DNA of 9,344 nucleotides from DATDAH01 sp036525535 (GTDB taxonomy: Bacteria; Actinomycetota; Acidimicrobiia; Acidimicrobiales; DATDAH01): assembly GCA_036525535.1 (NCBI GenBank), contig DATDAH010000017.1, positions 1 through 9,344 of the forward strand, read 5' to 3'. This document shows, piece after piece, positions 1-7,545 of this stretch; within the stretch, counting starts at the first letter, position 1; each line of letters begins with the position of its first letter. The notes beneath the pieces were generated by a model, which saw nothing but the letters and a program-made list of their open reading frames with translations, was not told where the DNA came from and made no database searches. Made by a program: the position numbers and the translations under genes.

Positions 1-1
1 C

Positions 2-820
2 CTCCTCGTCGGCGCCGGGATCGTCGTCTTCGTCACCGCGTTCTCCGTCATCGCCATGTTGCTCAACCGCCGGCGGGCGCCCGAGGGCAGCTGGTTCCAG
101 GACGGTGACCGGGCCTCGGGGGTCTTCGGCGTCCTGGCCACCGGGTTCTCGGTCCTCCTCGGCTTCATCGTGTTCCTCTCCTTCGCCACCTACGACGGCT
201 CGCGTTCCGGCGCCGAGGACGAGGCGGTGATCCTGACCCAGCAAGTGGAGACGGCGCAGTACTTCGAACCATCCGTCGCCGAGGAGATCACCGGTGAGCT
301 CGTCTGCTACGGCCGTTCGGTCGCAGGCGAGGAATGGGACCAGTTGGAGCGGGGGACCTTGGGTGACTCGATCAACCCGTGGAGTGCCGCCATGTTCCAG
401 ACCCTCCACCAGTACGAGCCGGCGACGGCGACCGAGCAGTCGGCCTACGACCGGTGGATGGACCAGACGATTGCCCGTCAGGACGCCCGCAACGAACGCA
501 TCCACGGCGTCAACGGGGTCATCCCCACCCCGCTCTGGATCGTCCTGTTCTTCGTCTCAGCCGTCATCTTCGTCTTCATGCTGTTCTTCGGTGACAGCAA
601 CGAGGGGCCGATGACCCAGGCGATGCTGATGGGGTCGGTCACGTCGGTCATCACGATCCTGCTGCTGCTCCTGGTCTTCTTCAACCAGCCCTTCCAGGAC
701 GACGTGGGTGGGCTCCAGCCCGATTCGATGGAACGTTCCCTGCGCATCATCGACGGGGAGATCGAGAGCGAGCTCATCGCTATCGACCCCCCCTGCGACG
801 AGGCTGGTCTGCCCCTCTGA
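2..820 (+). CDS. DUF4239-type (bestrophin-like) membrane protein, 5' partial
   Basis: Four-helix membrane protein of unknown biochemical role. The frame is open to the left edge with no ATG, GTG or TTG before the ATG at 56. The codons before that ATG encode a hydrophobic helix (LLVGAGIVVFVTAF...), so the true start lies left of the window and the ATG at 56 would cut off the first membrane segment. Numbering from that ATG, a second helix spans about 22-43, a soluble loop about 46-155, and helices three and four about 158-179 and 187-210. The layout of two helices, a soluble loop, then two helices, with a GVFGVLATGFSVLLGF stretch followed by YDG...EDEA and a later YGRSVAGEEW motif, fits DUF4239 as I know it. 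The family is loosely related to bestrophin channels, but no transport activity is established. The stop is one base before the next gene, so co-translation is likely. The family call is by pattern memory, not a search. Confidence 0.8.
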   Translation, partial: LLVGAGIVVFVTAFSVIAMLLNRRRAPEGSWFQDGDRASGVFGVLATGFSVLLGFIVFLSFATYDGSRSGAEDEAVILTQQVETAQYFEPSVAEEITGELVCYGRSVAGEEWDQLERGTLGDSINPWSAAMFQTLHQYEPATATEQSAYDRWMDQTIARQDARNERIHGVNGVIPTPLWIVLFFVSAVIFVFMLFFGDSNEGPMTQAMLMGSVTSVITILLLLLVFFNQPFQDDVGGLQPDSMERSLRIIDGEIESELIAIDPPCDEAGLPL

Positions 821-821
821 C

Positions 822-1454
822 ATGACCGGACGCACGACCGGCGAGCGCCTCGAGCTGGCCGCCACCATCCTGCTCGCCGTGGCCGCGGTGGCGACGGCGT
901 GGAGCAGCTACCAGGCCACGCGCTGGAACGGCGAGCAGGCCAAGGACGCCAGCGCGACCAACGCCATCCGGGTCGAGGCGGCGCGGGCCCAGGGCCAGGG
1001 CCTGGCCGAGACACAGGTCGACGTCGCCACCTTCATCCAGTGGGTCGACGCCGACGCCCACGACGACGAGGTGCTGACCGACTTCTACGCCGACCGGTTC
1101 CGGGACGAGTTCCAGCCCGCGTTCGATGCCTGGCTGGCCACCGATGCCCTGGTCAACCCCGACGCCCCACCCACGCCATTCGCCATGCCGGAGTATCAGG
1201 TGGCGGCGACCGAGCAGGCCGCGGACCTCGACCAGGAGGCGGAGGCGTCGGCGGCCGAAGTCCGGGAGGACATCCAGCGGGCCAGCAACTACGTGCTGGG
1301 CGTCGTGCTCTTCGCCGTGGCCCTCTTCTTCGCCGGCATCAGCACGAAGTTGGACAGCGAGCGGCTCCGCGCCGTCATGCTCGGCATCGGCTATGTGATC
1401 TTCCTCGGCGCCCTGGTCTGGGTCGCCACCTTCCCCGTCAGCTTCGCCACCTGA
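822..1454 (+). CDS. Conserved three-helix membrane protein, function unknown
   Basis: A 210-residue protein that I recognise only as a recurring uncharacterised membrane protein. The ATG at 822 is chosen because it follows the upstream stop (TGA, one base, ATG). The frame extends back to 708, but that part overlaps the DUF4239 gene and reads as low-complexity Ser/Arg/Pro sequence. One N-terminal helix lies at about residues 11-28 and ends in AWSSYQATRWNGEQA. A long acidic, mostly soluble central part (about 40-155) carries FYADRFRDEFQPAFDAWLA and NPDAPPTPFAMPEY, and two helices follow at about 157-174 and 183-205. There is no cleavable signal peptide pattern, so the first helix probably acts as an anchor. 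No catalytic motif is visible. The near-overlap with the preceding gene suggests one transcript and perhaps a shared membrane complex; this is inference from spacing only. It converges on sdhB with 12 bases between the stops and no terminator hairpin that I can see. Confidence 0.82.
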   Translation: MTGRTTGERLELAATILLAVAAVATAWSSYQATRWNGEQAKDASATNAIRVEAARAQGQGLAETQVDVATFIQWVDADAHDDEVLTDFYADRFRDEFQPAFDAWLATDALVNPDAPPTPFAMPEYQVAATEQAADLDQEAEASAAEVREDIQRASNYVLGVVLFAVALFFAGISTKLDSERLRAVMLGIGYVIFLGALVWVATFPVSFAT

Positions 1455-1466
1455 GCGGCCCGACGG

Positions 1467-2165
1467 TCAGACCCGGGAGTAGAGGATCTCCCGCTTGACC
1501 TCCTCGATGGCCTGGGTGACCTTGATGCCCCGGGGGCAGGCGTCGGTGCAGTTGAAGGCGGTGCGGCACCGCCACACCCCGCTGCGCTCGTTGAGGACGT
1601 CGAGGCGCTCGGCGGCGGCCTCGTCCCGGCTGTCGAAGATGAAGCGGTGGGCGTTGACGATGGCGGCCGGGCCGACGTAGCCCGAGTTGCCCCAGAAGAT
1701 CGGGCACGAGGTCGTGCAGGCGGCGCAGAGGATGCACTTGGTGGTGTCGTCGAAGCGCTCGCGCTCCTCGGAGGACTGGGTGCGCTCGCGGTAGCCGGGC
1801 TCGTCGGTGGTGACCAGGTACGGCAGCACCGAGCGGTACTGGGCGAAGAAGGGCTCCATGTCGACCACGAGGTCCTTGATGACGGGCAAGCCCCGGATGG
1901 GCTCGACGGTGATCTTGTCGCCCACCTCCTGGATGAGCAGCGTGCAGGCCAGGCGGTTGACGCCGTTGATGACCATCGCGTCGGAGCCGCAGACCCCGTG
2001 CACGCAGGAGCGGCGGAGCGCCAGCGTCCCGTCCTGGTGGTACTTCACCTCGTGGATGGCGTCCAGGACCTTGTCCGTCGGCTCCATGTCGACCGTGTAG
2101 GTCTCCCAGTGCGGCTTGGTGTCGGTCTCGGGGTTGTAGCGCTTGACCTTCAGCTCGACCTGCAT
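1467..2165 (-). CDS. sdhB: Succinate dehydrogenase iron-sulfur subunit
   Basis: SdhB/FrdB-type subunit of complex II. It carries electrons from the flavin of SdhA through three iron-sulfur clusters to the quinone site, on the cytoplasmic face of the membrane. At 232 residues it has normal length. The N-terminal ferredoxin domain holds the [2Fe-2S] ligands C54, C59, D62 and C74 (SCVHGVCGSD...NRLAC). Aspartate as the third ligand is also found in E. coli SdhB and is not a defect. The C-terminal domain has the [4Fe-4S] ligands C144, C147, C150 and C154 (CILCAACTTSCP); C200, C206 and C210 (CRTAFNCTDACP) bind the [3Fe-4S] cluster, with C154 and C210 followed by proline as usual. The ATG shares its A with the sdhA stop codon (TGATG), so translation is probably coupled. 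A GGAG lies 11 bases before the start, inside sdhA. Fumarate reductase cannot be excluded by sequence, but pairing with this SdhA favours succinate oxidation. Confidence 0.97.
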   Translation of the reverse strand: MQVELKVKRYNPETDTKPHWETYTVDMEPTDKVLDAIHEVKYHQDGTLALRRSCVHGVCGSDAMVINGVNRLACTLLIQEVGDKITVEPIRGLPVIKDLVVDMEPFFAQYRSVLPYLVTTDEPGYRERTQSSEERERFDDTTKCILCAACTTSCPIFWGNSGYVGPAAIVNAHRFIFDSRDEAAAERLDVLNERSGVWRCRTAFNCTDACPRGIKVTQAIEEVKREILYSRV

Positions 2166-3922
2166 CAGTACTTGCGCTCCATGGGTTCGTAGTTCCCGCC
2201 GATGACCGGCTTGTAGTCGAGGCGCACCGCCCCGTCGTCCTCACGGTGGGCCAGGGTGTGCTTCATCCAGTGCTCGTCCTCCCGCAACGGGTGGTCGTCC
2301 CGGAAGTGGGCGCCGCGGCTCTCGGTCCGGGCCCGGGCACTGGCCACGGTGACCTTGGCCAGCTCGATGAGGTAGCCCAGCTCGAGGGCCTCGGTGAGGT
2401 CGTAGTTGAAGACCTGGCCCTTGTCGTCGATCGATACCCCTTCGTACTCGTCGGTCAGCTGGTCGATCAGGTCGGAGGCGTGGGCCAGGCTCTCCTCGGT
2501 GCGGAAGACCATCGCGTTGTTGGTCATCTCCTCCTGGAGCCGGGCTCGGATGTCGGCGGTGTTGCCCCCACCGTCACCGCCCTTCATCTTGTCGATGCGG
2601 GCGTTGACCTCGGCCTCGGGGGCCTCGGGGAGCTCGGGCTGGTCGGCGTCGGTGACGAAGCGGGCCATGTCCCGTCCGCCCCGGCGGCCGAAGACCACGA
2701 TGTCGAGCAGGGAGTTGGTGCCCAGCCGGTTCGCCCCGTGGACCGACACGCAGGCGCACTCGCCGGCGGCGTAGAGGCCGGGGAGCACCGTGTTGTCGGC
2801 GTCGATGACGACCTGGCCCTCGACGTTGGTGGGGATGCCGCCCATGGCGTAGTGGGCCGTGGGCTGGATGGGGATCGGGTCCTTCTTGGGCTCGATGCCC
2901 AGGTAGGTCCGCACGAAGTCGGTGATGTCGGGCAGCTTCTCGTCGATCTGCTCCGGCGGCAGGTGGGTCAGGTCCAGGTAGACCATGTCCTTGTCGGCGC
3001 CCGCCCCACGGCCCTCGCGGACCTCGGTCATGATCGAGCGGGAGACCATGTCCCGGGGGGCCAGGTCCTTCACCGTCGGGGCGTAGCGCTCCATGAAGCG
3101 CTCGCCGTCGACGTTGCGCAGGATGCCGCCCTCCCCTCGGGCCGCCTCCGAGAGCAGGATGCCGAGCTTGTAGATCCCGGTCGGGTGGAACTGGAAGAAC
3201 TCCATGTCCTGCATGGGGATGCCCCGGCGGTAGAGCAGACCGGGGCCGTCACCGGTGAGGCTCACCGCGTTGGACGAGATCTTGTACATCCGCCCCATGC
3301 CGCCGGAGGCGAAGAGGGCGGCTTTGGTGGTGAAGACGTGGAGGTCGCCGGTGGCCAGCTCGTAGGCGACCACGCCGGCCACCCGCTTGCCCGCCGGGCC
3401 GTCGTCGTCGGCGAAGGCGATGTCCAGGACCTGGAACTCGTTGAAGAAGGTGACGTCGCGCTTCACGCACTGCTGGAAGAGCGTCTGCAGGATCATGTGG
3501 CCGGTGCGGTCGGCCGAGTAGCAGGCCCGGCGCACCGGCGCCTCGCCGTGGTTGCGGGTGTGGCCGCCGAAGCGGCGCTGGTCGATCTTGCCCTCAGGCG
3601 TCCGGTTGAACGGCAGCCCGAAGTGCTCCAGCTCGACGACGGCGTCGATGGCCTCCCGGCACATGATCTCGATGGCGGGCTGGTCGCCCAGGTAGTCCGA
3701 GCCCTTCACGGTGTCGAACGCGTGCCACTCCCAGGAATCCTCCTCCACGTTGGCGAGGGCGGCGCACATGCCCCCCTGCGCGGCGCCGGTGTGGGAGCGC
3801 GTGGGGTAGAGCTTGGTCAGGACGGCGACCCGGCACTTCCCGGCGACCTCGATGGCCGCCCGCAGGCCCGCACCGCCCGCCCCGACGATCACCGCGTCGT
3901 AGCTGTGATGGTGGACGTTCAC
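2165..3922 (-). CDS. sdhA: Succinate dehydrogenase flavoprotein subunit
   Basis: Catalytic subunit of complex II, which oxidises succinate to fumarate in the TCA cycle and passes electrons to SdhB. It has 585 residues, full length for the family. The FAD-binding Rossmann motif GAGGAG is at 14-19. H44 in SHTGAAQGG is the expected covalent FAD attachment histidine. Active-site residues are in place by comparison with E. coli SdhA: H246 and E259 (FHPTG, LLSEAARGEGG), R290 in APRDMVSR (the proton-shuttle arginine) and H357 in HYAMGG. The C-terminal GANRLGTNSLLD flavin-contact motif is also present. The start is a GTG with a good ribosome binding site (GAGGA, 8 bases away). It overlaps sdhB by one base. 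In many actinobacteria sdhC and sdhD precede sdhA, but here the upstream neighbour on the same strand is a glycoside hydrolase 55 bases away, so the membrane anchors must be elsewhere or absent. Confidence 0.97.
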   Translation of the reverse strand: MNVHHHSYDAVIVGAGGAGLRAAIEVAGKCRVAVLTKLYPTRSHTGAAQGGMCAALANVEEDSWEWHAFDTVKGSDYLGDQPAIEIMCREAIDAVVELEHFGLPFNRTPEGKIDQRRFGGHTRNHGEAPVRRACYSADRTGHMILQTLFQQCVKRDVTFFNEFQVLDIAFADDDGPAGKRVAGVVAYELATGDLHVFTTKAALFASGGMGRMYKISSNAVSLTGDGPGLLYRRGIPMQDMEFFQFHPTGIYKLGILLSEAARGEGGILRNVDGERFMERYAPTVKDLAPRDMVSRSIMTEVREGRGAGADKDMVYLDLTHLPPEQIDEKLPDITDFVRTYLGIEPKKDPIPIQPTAHYAMGGIPTNVEGQVVIDADNTVLPGLYAAGECACVSVHGANRLGTNSLLDIVVFGRRGGRDMARFVTDADQPELPEAPEAEVNARIDKMKGGDGGGNTADIRARLQEEMTNNAMVFRTEESLAHASDLIDQLTDEYEGVSIDDKGQVFNYDLTEALELGYLIELAKVTVASARARTESRGAHFRDDHPLREDEHWMKHTLAHREDDGAVRLDYKPVIGGNYEPMERKY

Positions 3923-3930
3923 AGGGGTGA

Positions 3931-3935
3931 TCCTC
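3931..3935 (-). promoter_or_regulatory. Ribosome binding site of sdhA
   Basis: GAGGA on the minus strand, 8 bases before the GTG at 3922. It supports the GTG as the start of sdhA, since no ATG is available nearby. The surrounding 55-base gap (3923-3977) holds no TANNNT -10 box that I can see and only a four-pair hairpin (GCCC/GGGC). The sdhA promoter may therefore lie in the hydrolase gene, or sdhA is read through from it. Confidence 0.6.
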
Positions 3936-3977
3936 GCACGCCCGGTTGGGCCCGGCGAAGTCGTCGCTCCGCCCGGA

Positions 3978-6119
3978 TCATGGCGCGATCGCCGTCGTGT
4001 AGCGGTTGGTGGCGGTCACCTCGCCGGCGGTCAGCGTGAGGTCGAGGACCATCTCCCCGGCGTCGTCGGGGACCTCGGCCTCGACGCGGCCGATGCGGAC
4101 GCAGGCGTCGGCGGTGACCTCCCCCTCCCAGTGCCACGCCCGGTGGCCCCCGGGCCACGTCAGCTCGGCGCTGACCGCGGCCCGGACGAGCGGGATGCGC
4201 AGGTCGCTGACGACGTGGACGTCCAGGGCGAGGGGATCACCGGGTCGGACCTCGGCGGGCAGGCGGTCGGCCACGACGATGACGGGGCGGCACGCCTCCT
4301 GGAGGGCCTGGAAGCCGGCCTTGGGCACCCGCTCGTGGTCCAGCACCGACCAGGTGACGCCCGGTTGGGGGTCGGTCAGCAGGAACTGGGCGAACCCGCC
4401 GGTCGGCCGGTACTTCAGGCGGCGCAGCTCCTCGACGTGGTGGCGGATGACCATCGCCTGGTAGGCCTGGGTGGCGGCCCGCCAGGAGTCGAAGGTGGCG
4501 TGGTCGGCCTCGGGCACCCGGCGGTCGAGGAAGTTCCGCTGCAGGCAGTGGTGGTCCTCCAGGCGCTCCCAGTCCAGGTCCGGCCATCGCTCCGGCTCCA
4601 GGAAGTCGGCGCTCTCAGGAACGGCCTGGGCCCCGAACTCGGTCACGAAGCGGACCATGCGGGGCAGGGTGGCGGCGAAGCCGGGCAGGTCGCGTTCGTC
4701 GCCGTGGTACCAGCCGAAGTAGAGGTGGCTGTCGGTCCCGTCGAGGCGAGGGAGGTGGGGCCAGACGCCGCTGTGCGGGATGACCGGCCGGGAGCCATCG
4801 GCCTTCTCCAGCGCCCGTTTGACGGAGTGGTCGAGCACGGTCTTGTTCCACGTCGGCAGCTCCATGGCCAGGGCGCTCTTCACGCCGACCCGGCGCAGGA
4901 CGGCCGGGTCGGCCATCTGAGCGGTGGTCACGTCGAGCGCCAGCGGCTCGTTGTGCCCGCACCAGATGGCGATCGACGGATGGTGACCGAGGATCTCGAC
5001 CGCCTTGCGGGCCTGGCGCACCGCCTGCTTGCGCACGGAGCGGGCGTAGCCCCACTGGAGCGGCAGGTCGGCCCACACGAGCATCCCCCGCTCGTCAGCC
5101 TGGTCGTAGAGGGCCGGGGTGGCGACGTGGGCGTGGACCCGCACCAGGTCGAGGCCGGCGTCGCGGGCCAGGTCGATGTCCCGCCGGACCTCCTCGTCGG
5201 TGGCTTCGCCCAGCAGGGCCCGGGTCGGGGCCAGGTTGGCCCCCTTGAGGAAGAGGCGCTCGCCGTTGACCGACAGCTGCCAGTCGTCGAACACCAGCGA
5301 CCGCACGCCGACCGTGCGCTCGAGGGTGTGGCTGACGGCCCCGTCTTCGCTGATGGCCTCGACGGTGACGTCGTAGCGGTCCTGGTGGCCGAGGGCCCAC
5401 GGCCACCAGAGCTTCGGCTCGGGCACGGTCACCAGCCATTCCAGCTGGTTCTCGCCCGCGGCCAGGCTGAGCTCTTCGGTGTAGGGATCGTCGGCCACAC
5501 CGTCTCGGCCGACGGTGGTGGCGATCTTGACGATGCCAGGCGCCGCGGTGTCGGCGAAGGCCCGGAAGCGGAGCGTGGCGGACTCGCCACCGGCCTCGGT
5601 GCAGACCACCGAGAGCCGTCGGAGTCGGATCGGCCCGGTCCGCTCGAGCCGGACCGGCCGCCAGATCCCGCCCGGGTTCAGGTCGGGATCGATGCAGTCC
5701 CAGTGCTGGAAGACGCCGGTCAGGCTGCGCTTGGCGGTGCGGTCGCCGGGAGGCGAGCAGACGACCTGGGCGGCCAGGAGGTGCTCGGCCCGGTCCCGCA
5801 GCTGGTCGGTCACTTCGAACGTGTGGCCGAAGAAGTACCCCTCGGTGTCGCCCACGTAGCCGCCGTCCAGCCAGACGTCGGACTGGTAGAAGACGCCGTC
5901 GAACACCAGCCAGGCCCGCTCGCCATCGACGGGGTGGTCGGCCGTGAAGGGGACCCGGTAGAGCAGCGGCCCGTCCGCCTCGGCGAAGGCCGTGCTGCTG
6001 CGCCAGTGGCCGGGGACGGTGAGGGACTCCCAGTCCGAGTCGTCGAGGTCCGGGTCGGCGAAGCCCCGTTCCAGGAGCGGGTCGGTCGGGGCCACCCGCC
6101 AGTCCGCCGGCAGATTCAC
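3978..6119 (-). CDS. Glycoside hydrolase family 2 protein, beta-mannosidase-like
   Basis: A 713-residue retaining glycosidase of the GH2 type. An N-terminal jelly-roll sugar-binding domain spans about 1-160 (DPDLDDSDWESLTVPGHW, then YRVPF and FDGVFYQSDVWLDG). An immunoglobulin-like domain spans about 165-275, and the TIM barrel runs from about 280 (NGERLFLKGANLAPTR). N390-E391 in IAIWCGHNEP is the expected acid/base, and E494 in FVTEFGAQ the expected nucleophile. WCGHNE is closer to beta-mannosidases than to beta-galactosidases or glucuronidases, so I favour cleavage of beta-mannosides or related glycans. The exact substrate is inferred. There is no signal peptide, so it probably acts in the cytoplasm on imported oligosaccharides. 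The start is a GTG chosen because the residues that follow (NLPADWRVAP) begin the usual family fold; the frame stays open upstream, but that part is antisense to the ATPase gene. No transporter or regulator for sugar use lies nearby. It runs towards sdhA on the same strand, with no functional link evident. Confidence 0.9.
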   Translation of the reverse strand: MNLPADWRVAPTDPLLERGFADPDLDDSDWESLTVPGHWRSSTAFAEADGPLLYRVPFTADHPVDGERAWLVFDGVFYQSDVWLDGGYVGDTEGYFFGHTFEVTDQLRDRAEHLLAAQVVCSPPGDRTAKRSLTGVFQHWDCIDPDLNPGGIWRPVRLERTGPIRLRRLSVVCTEAGGESATLRFRAFADTAAPGIVKIATTVGRDGVADDPYTEELSLAAGENQLEWLVTVPEPKLWWPWALGHQDRYDVTVEAISEDGAVSHTLERTVGVRSLVFDDWQLSVNGERLFLKGANLAPTRALLGEATDEEVRRDIDLARDAGLDLVRVHAHVATPALYDQADERGMLVWADLPLQWGYARSVRKQAVRQARKAVEILGHHPSIAIWCGHNEPLALDVTTAQMADPAVLRRVGVKSALAMELPTWNKTVLDHSVKRALEKADGSRPVIPHSGVWPHLPRLDGTDSHLYFGWYHGDERDLPGFAATLPRMVRFVTEFGAQAVPESADFLEPERWPDLDWERLEDHHCLQRNFLDRRVPEADHATFDSWRAATQAYQAMVIRHHVEELRRLKYRPTGGFAQFLLTDPQPGVTWSVLDHERVPKAGFQALQEACRPVIVVADRLPAEVRPGDPLALDVHVVSDLRIPLVRAAVSAELTWPGGHRAWHWEGEVTADACVRIGRVEAEVPDDAGEMVLDLTLTAGEVTATNRYTTAIAP

Positions 6120-6124
6120 CCGGG

Positions 6125-6130
6125 TAGGTT
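6125..6130 (+). promoter_or_regulatory. Possible -10 box for leaderless transcription of the MoxR-like gene
   Basis: TAGGTT fits the actinobacterial TANNNT -10 pattern and ends 7 bases before the ATG at 6138, the spacing expected when transcription starts at or next to the start codon. No Shine-Dalgarno sequence precedes that ATG. I see no convincing -35 at the usual distance (about 6102-6107 reads GTCCGC). It lies in the 18-base gap between the two divergent starts. This is a weak, motif-only call. Confidence 0.3.
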
Positions 6131-6137
6131 GCCAGCT

Positions 6138-7541
6138 ATGTCGTCTCGTCCCGCAACGATCGGTCAGCTCCGCGAGTCCGGCTGGGAATCGGTTCCGGTC
6201 AAAGAGGAGGTCCGGCGCAACGCCGTGGCCCGCATCCTCGCCGGCGAGTCGATCGTCGAGGGCGTCCTGGGCTTCGAGGAGACCGTCCTCCCGCAGCTGG
6301 AGAACGCCGTCCTGGCCGGTCACGACATCATCTTCCTGGGCGAGCGGGGCCAGGCGAAGACCCGCATGATCCGCTCCCTCACCGACCTCCTCGACGAGTG
6401 GCTGCCGATCATCGCCGGCTCCGAGATCCTGGACGACCCCTACGACCCGGTCTCCCGCCACGCCCGGGACCTGATGGCCGACCACGGTGAGGACACGCCC
6501 ATCGAATGGGTCCACCGTGACGACCGCTTCGGCGAGAAGTTGGCCACGCCGGACACGTCCATCGCCGACCTGATCGGCGAGGTCGACCCCATCAAGGTGG
6601 CGGAGGGTCGCTATCTCTCCGACGAGTTGACGATGCACTACGGCCTGGTGCCCCGCACCAACCGCGGCATCTTCGCCATCAACGAGCTCCCCGACCTCTC
6701 CGAGCGCATCCAGGTCGGCCTGCTCAACGTCCTGGAGGAGCGTGACATCCAGGTCCGGGGCTACAAGATCCGCCTCCCCCTCGATGTGCTGCTCGTGGCC
6801 TCGGCCAACCCGGAGGACTACACCAACCGAGGCCGGATCATCACGCCGCTGAAGGACCGCTTCGGCAGCCAGATCCGCACCCACTACCCGCTCGACGTCG
6901 AGACCGAGATGGCCATCGCCCGGCAGGAGGCCCGGCCCTTCGACGTGGACGGCGTGCGGGTGGACGTGCCCGAGTTCATGGCCGAGGTCGTCGCCACGCT
7001 CTCCCAACTGGCCCGCGAGAGCCCCCACGTGAACCAGTCCTCCGGCGTGTCGGTCCGCCTGACCGTGGCCAACATGGAGGTGCTGGTGGCCAACGCCACC
7101 CGGCGGGCGCTGCGCCTCGGTGAGACCGACGTCGTGCCCCGCATCACCGACCTCGATGCCCTGGCCTCCTCGACCTCGGGCAAGATCGAGATCGAGACCC
7201 TCGAGGAGGGCCGCGACGGCCAGATCATCGACCAGCTCCTGCGGGGCGCGATCCTGACCACGTTCCGCGAGACGTTCGACCTCGGCGAGCTGTCCGGTGT
7301 CCTCGACGCCTTCGAGGAGGCCCGGGCCGTGGACGCGGGTGAAGACATCGGCTCGGCGGCCTACGCCGAGCTGGCCGCCGAGATACCGGCCCTCCGCGAA
7401 GGCGTGAACCGGCTCACCGAGGACGAGTCACCGGCCGCGGTGGCTTCCGCCGTCGAGTTCATCCTCGAGGGCCTGCACCTCTCCAAGCGCCTCAACAAGG
7501 AAGCCGCCGGCGGCCGCGCCACCTACCGAGGGCGGGGCTAG
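6138..7541 (+). CDS. MoxR-like AAA+ ATPase, ChlI/Rv0958-like
   Basis: A 467-residue AAA+ ATPase of the MoxR / magnesium-chelatase-I-like group. Proteins of this type hydrolyse ATP to remodel or activate partners through a VWA adaptor in the cytoplasm; the client here is unknown. Walker A is GERGQAKT at 68-75. The Walker B position reads GIFAINELPDL with N182-E183, so the first acidic residue is asparagine while the catalytic glutamate is kept. Sensor 1 is N224 in ASANPEDYTNRG, and R241 in LKDRFGS is the likely arginine finger. A helical lid and C-terminal tail follow from about 255. Length and motifs fit M. tuberculosis Rv0958 (459 residues, annotated as possible magnesium chelatase). A role in chlorophyll or cobalamin synthesis is not supported by the neighbours. 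The ATG at 6138 is preferred because upstream codons are antisense to the hydrolase. The VWA gene starts four bases after the stop, so the two are co-transcribed and probably work together. Confidence 0.92.
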   Translation: MSSRPATIGQLRESGWESVPVKEEVRRNAVARILAGESIVEGVLGFEETVLPQLENAVLAGHDIIFLGERGQAKTRMIRSLTDLLDEWLPIIAGSEILDDPYDPVSRHARDLMADHGEDTPIEWVHRDDRFGEKLATPDTSIADLIGEVDPIKVAEGRYLSDELTMHYGLVPRTNRGIFAINELPDLSERIQVGLLNVLEERDIQVRGYKIRLPLDVLLVASANPEDYTNRGRIITPLKDRFGSQIRTHYPLDVETEMAIARQEARPFDVDGVRVDVPEFMAEVVATLSQLARESPHVNQSSGVSVRLTVANMEVLVANATRRALRLGETDVVPRITDLDALASSTSGKIEIETLEEGRDGQIIDQLLRGAILTTFRETFDLGELSGVLDAFEEARAVDAGEDIGSAAYAELAAEIPALREGVNRLTEDESPAAVASAVEFILEGLHLSKRLNKEAAGGRATYRGRG

Positions 7542-7545
7542 GGCG

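Noticed and set aside
708..821. Upstream extension of the three-helix membrane protein
   Set aside because: It overlaps the end of the DUF4239 gene and is compositionally unlike a protein N-terminus; the ATG one base after the upstream stop is the better start.
3946..3962. Possible terminator or operator in the sdhA upstream gap
   Set aside because: Only a four-base GC stem with a four-base loop and no T-run; common by chance at this GC content.
2246..4039. Long plus-strand open frame of 597 codons antisense to sdhA
   Set aside because: It is the codon-phase shadow of a very GC-rich gene: the product is Gly/Val/His/Leu-rich with no motifs, while the opposite strand encodes a full SdhA with its active-site residues.
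3927..6137. Plus-strand upstream extension of the ATPase frame
   Set aside because: It is antisense to sdhA's upstream edge and the hydrolase, with low-complexity composition. Recognisable ATPase sequence begins at the ATG at 6138.
6120..7028. Minus-strand upstream extension of the hydrolase frame
   Set aside because: It is antisense to the ATPase gene. The hydrolase fold begins at NLPADW after the GTG at 6119.
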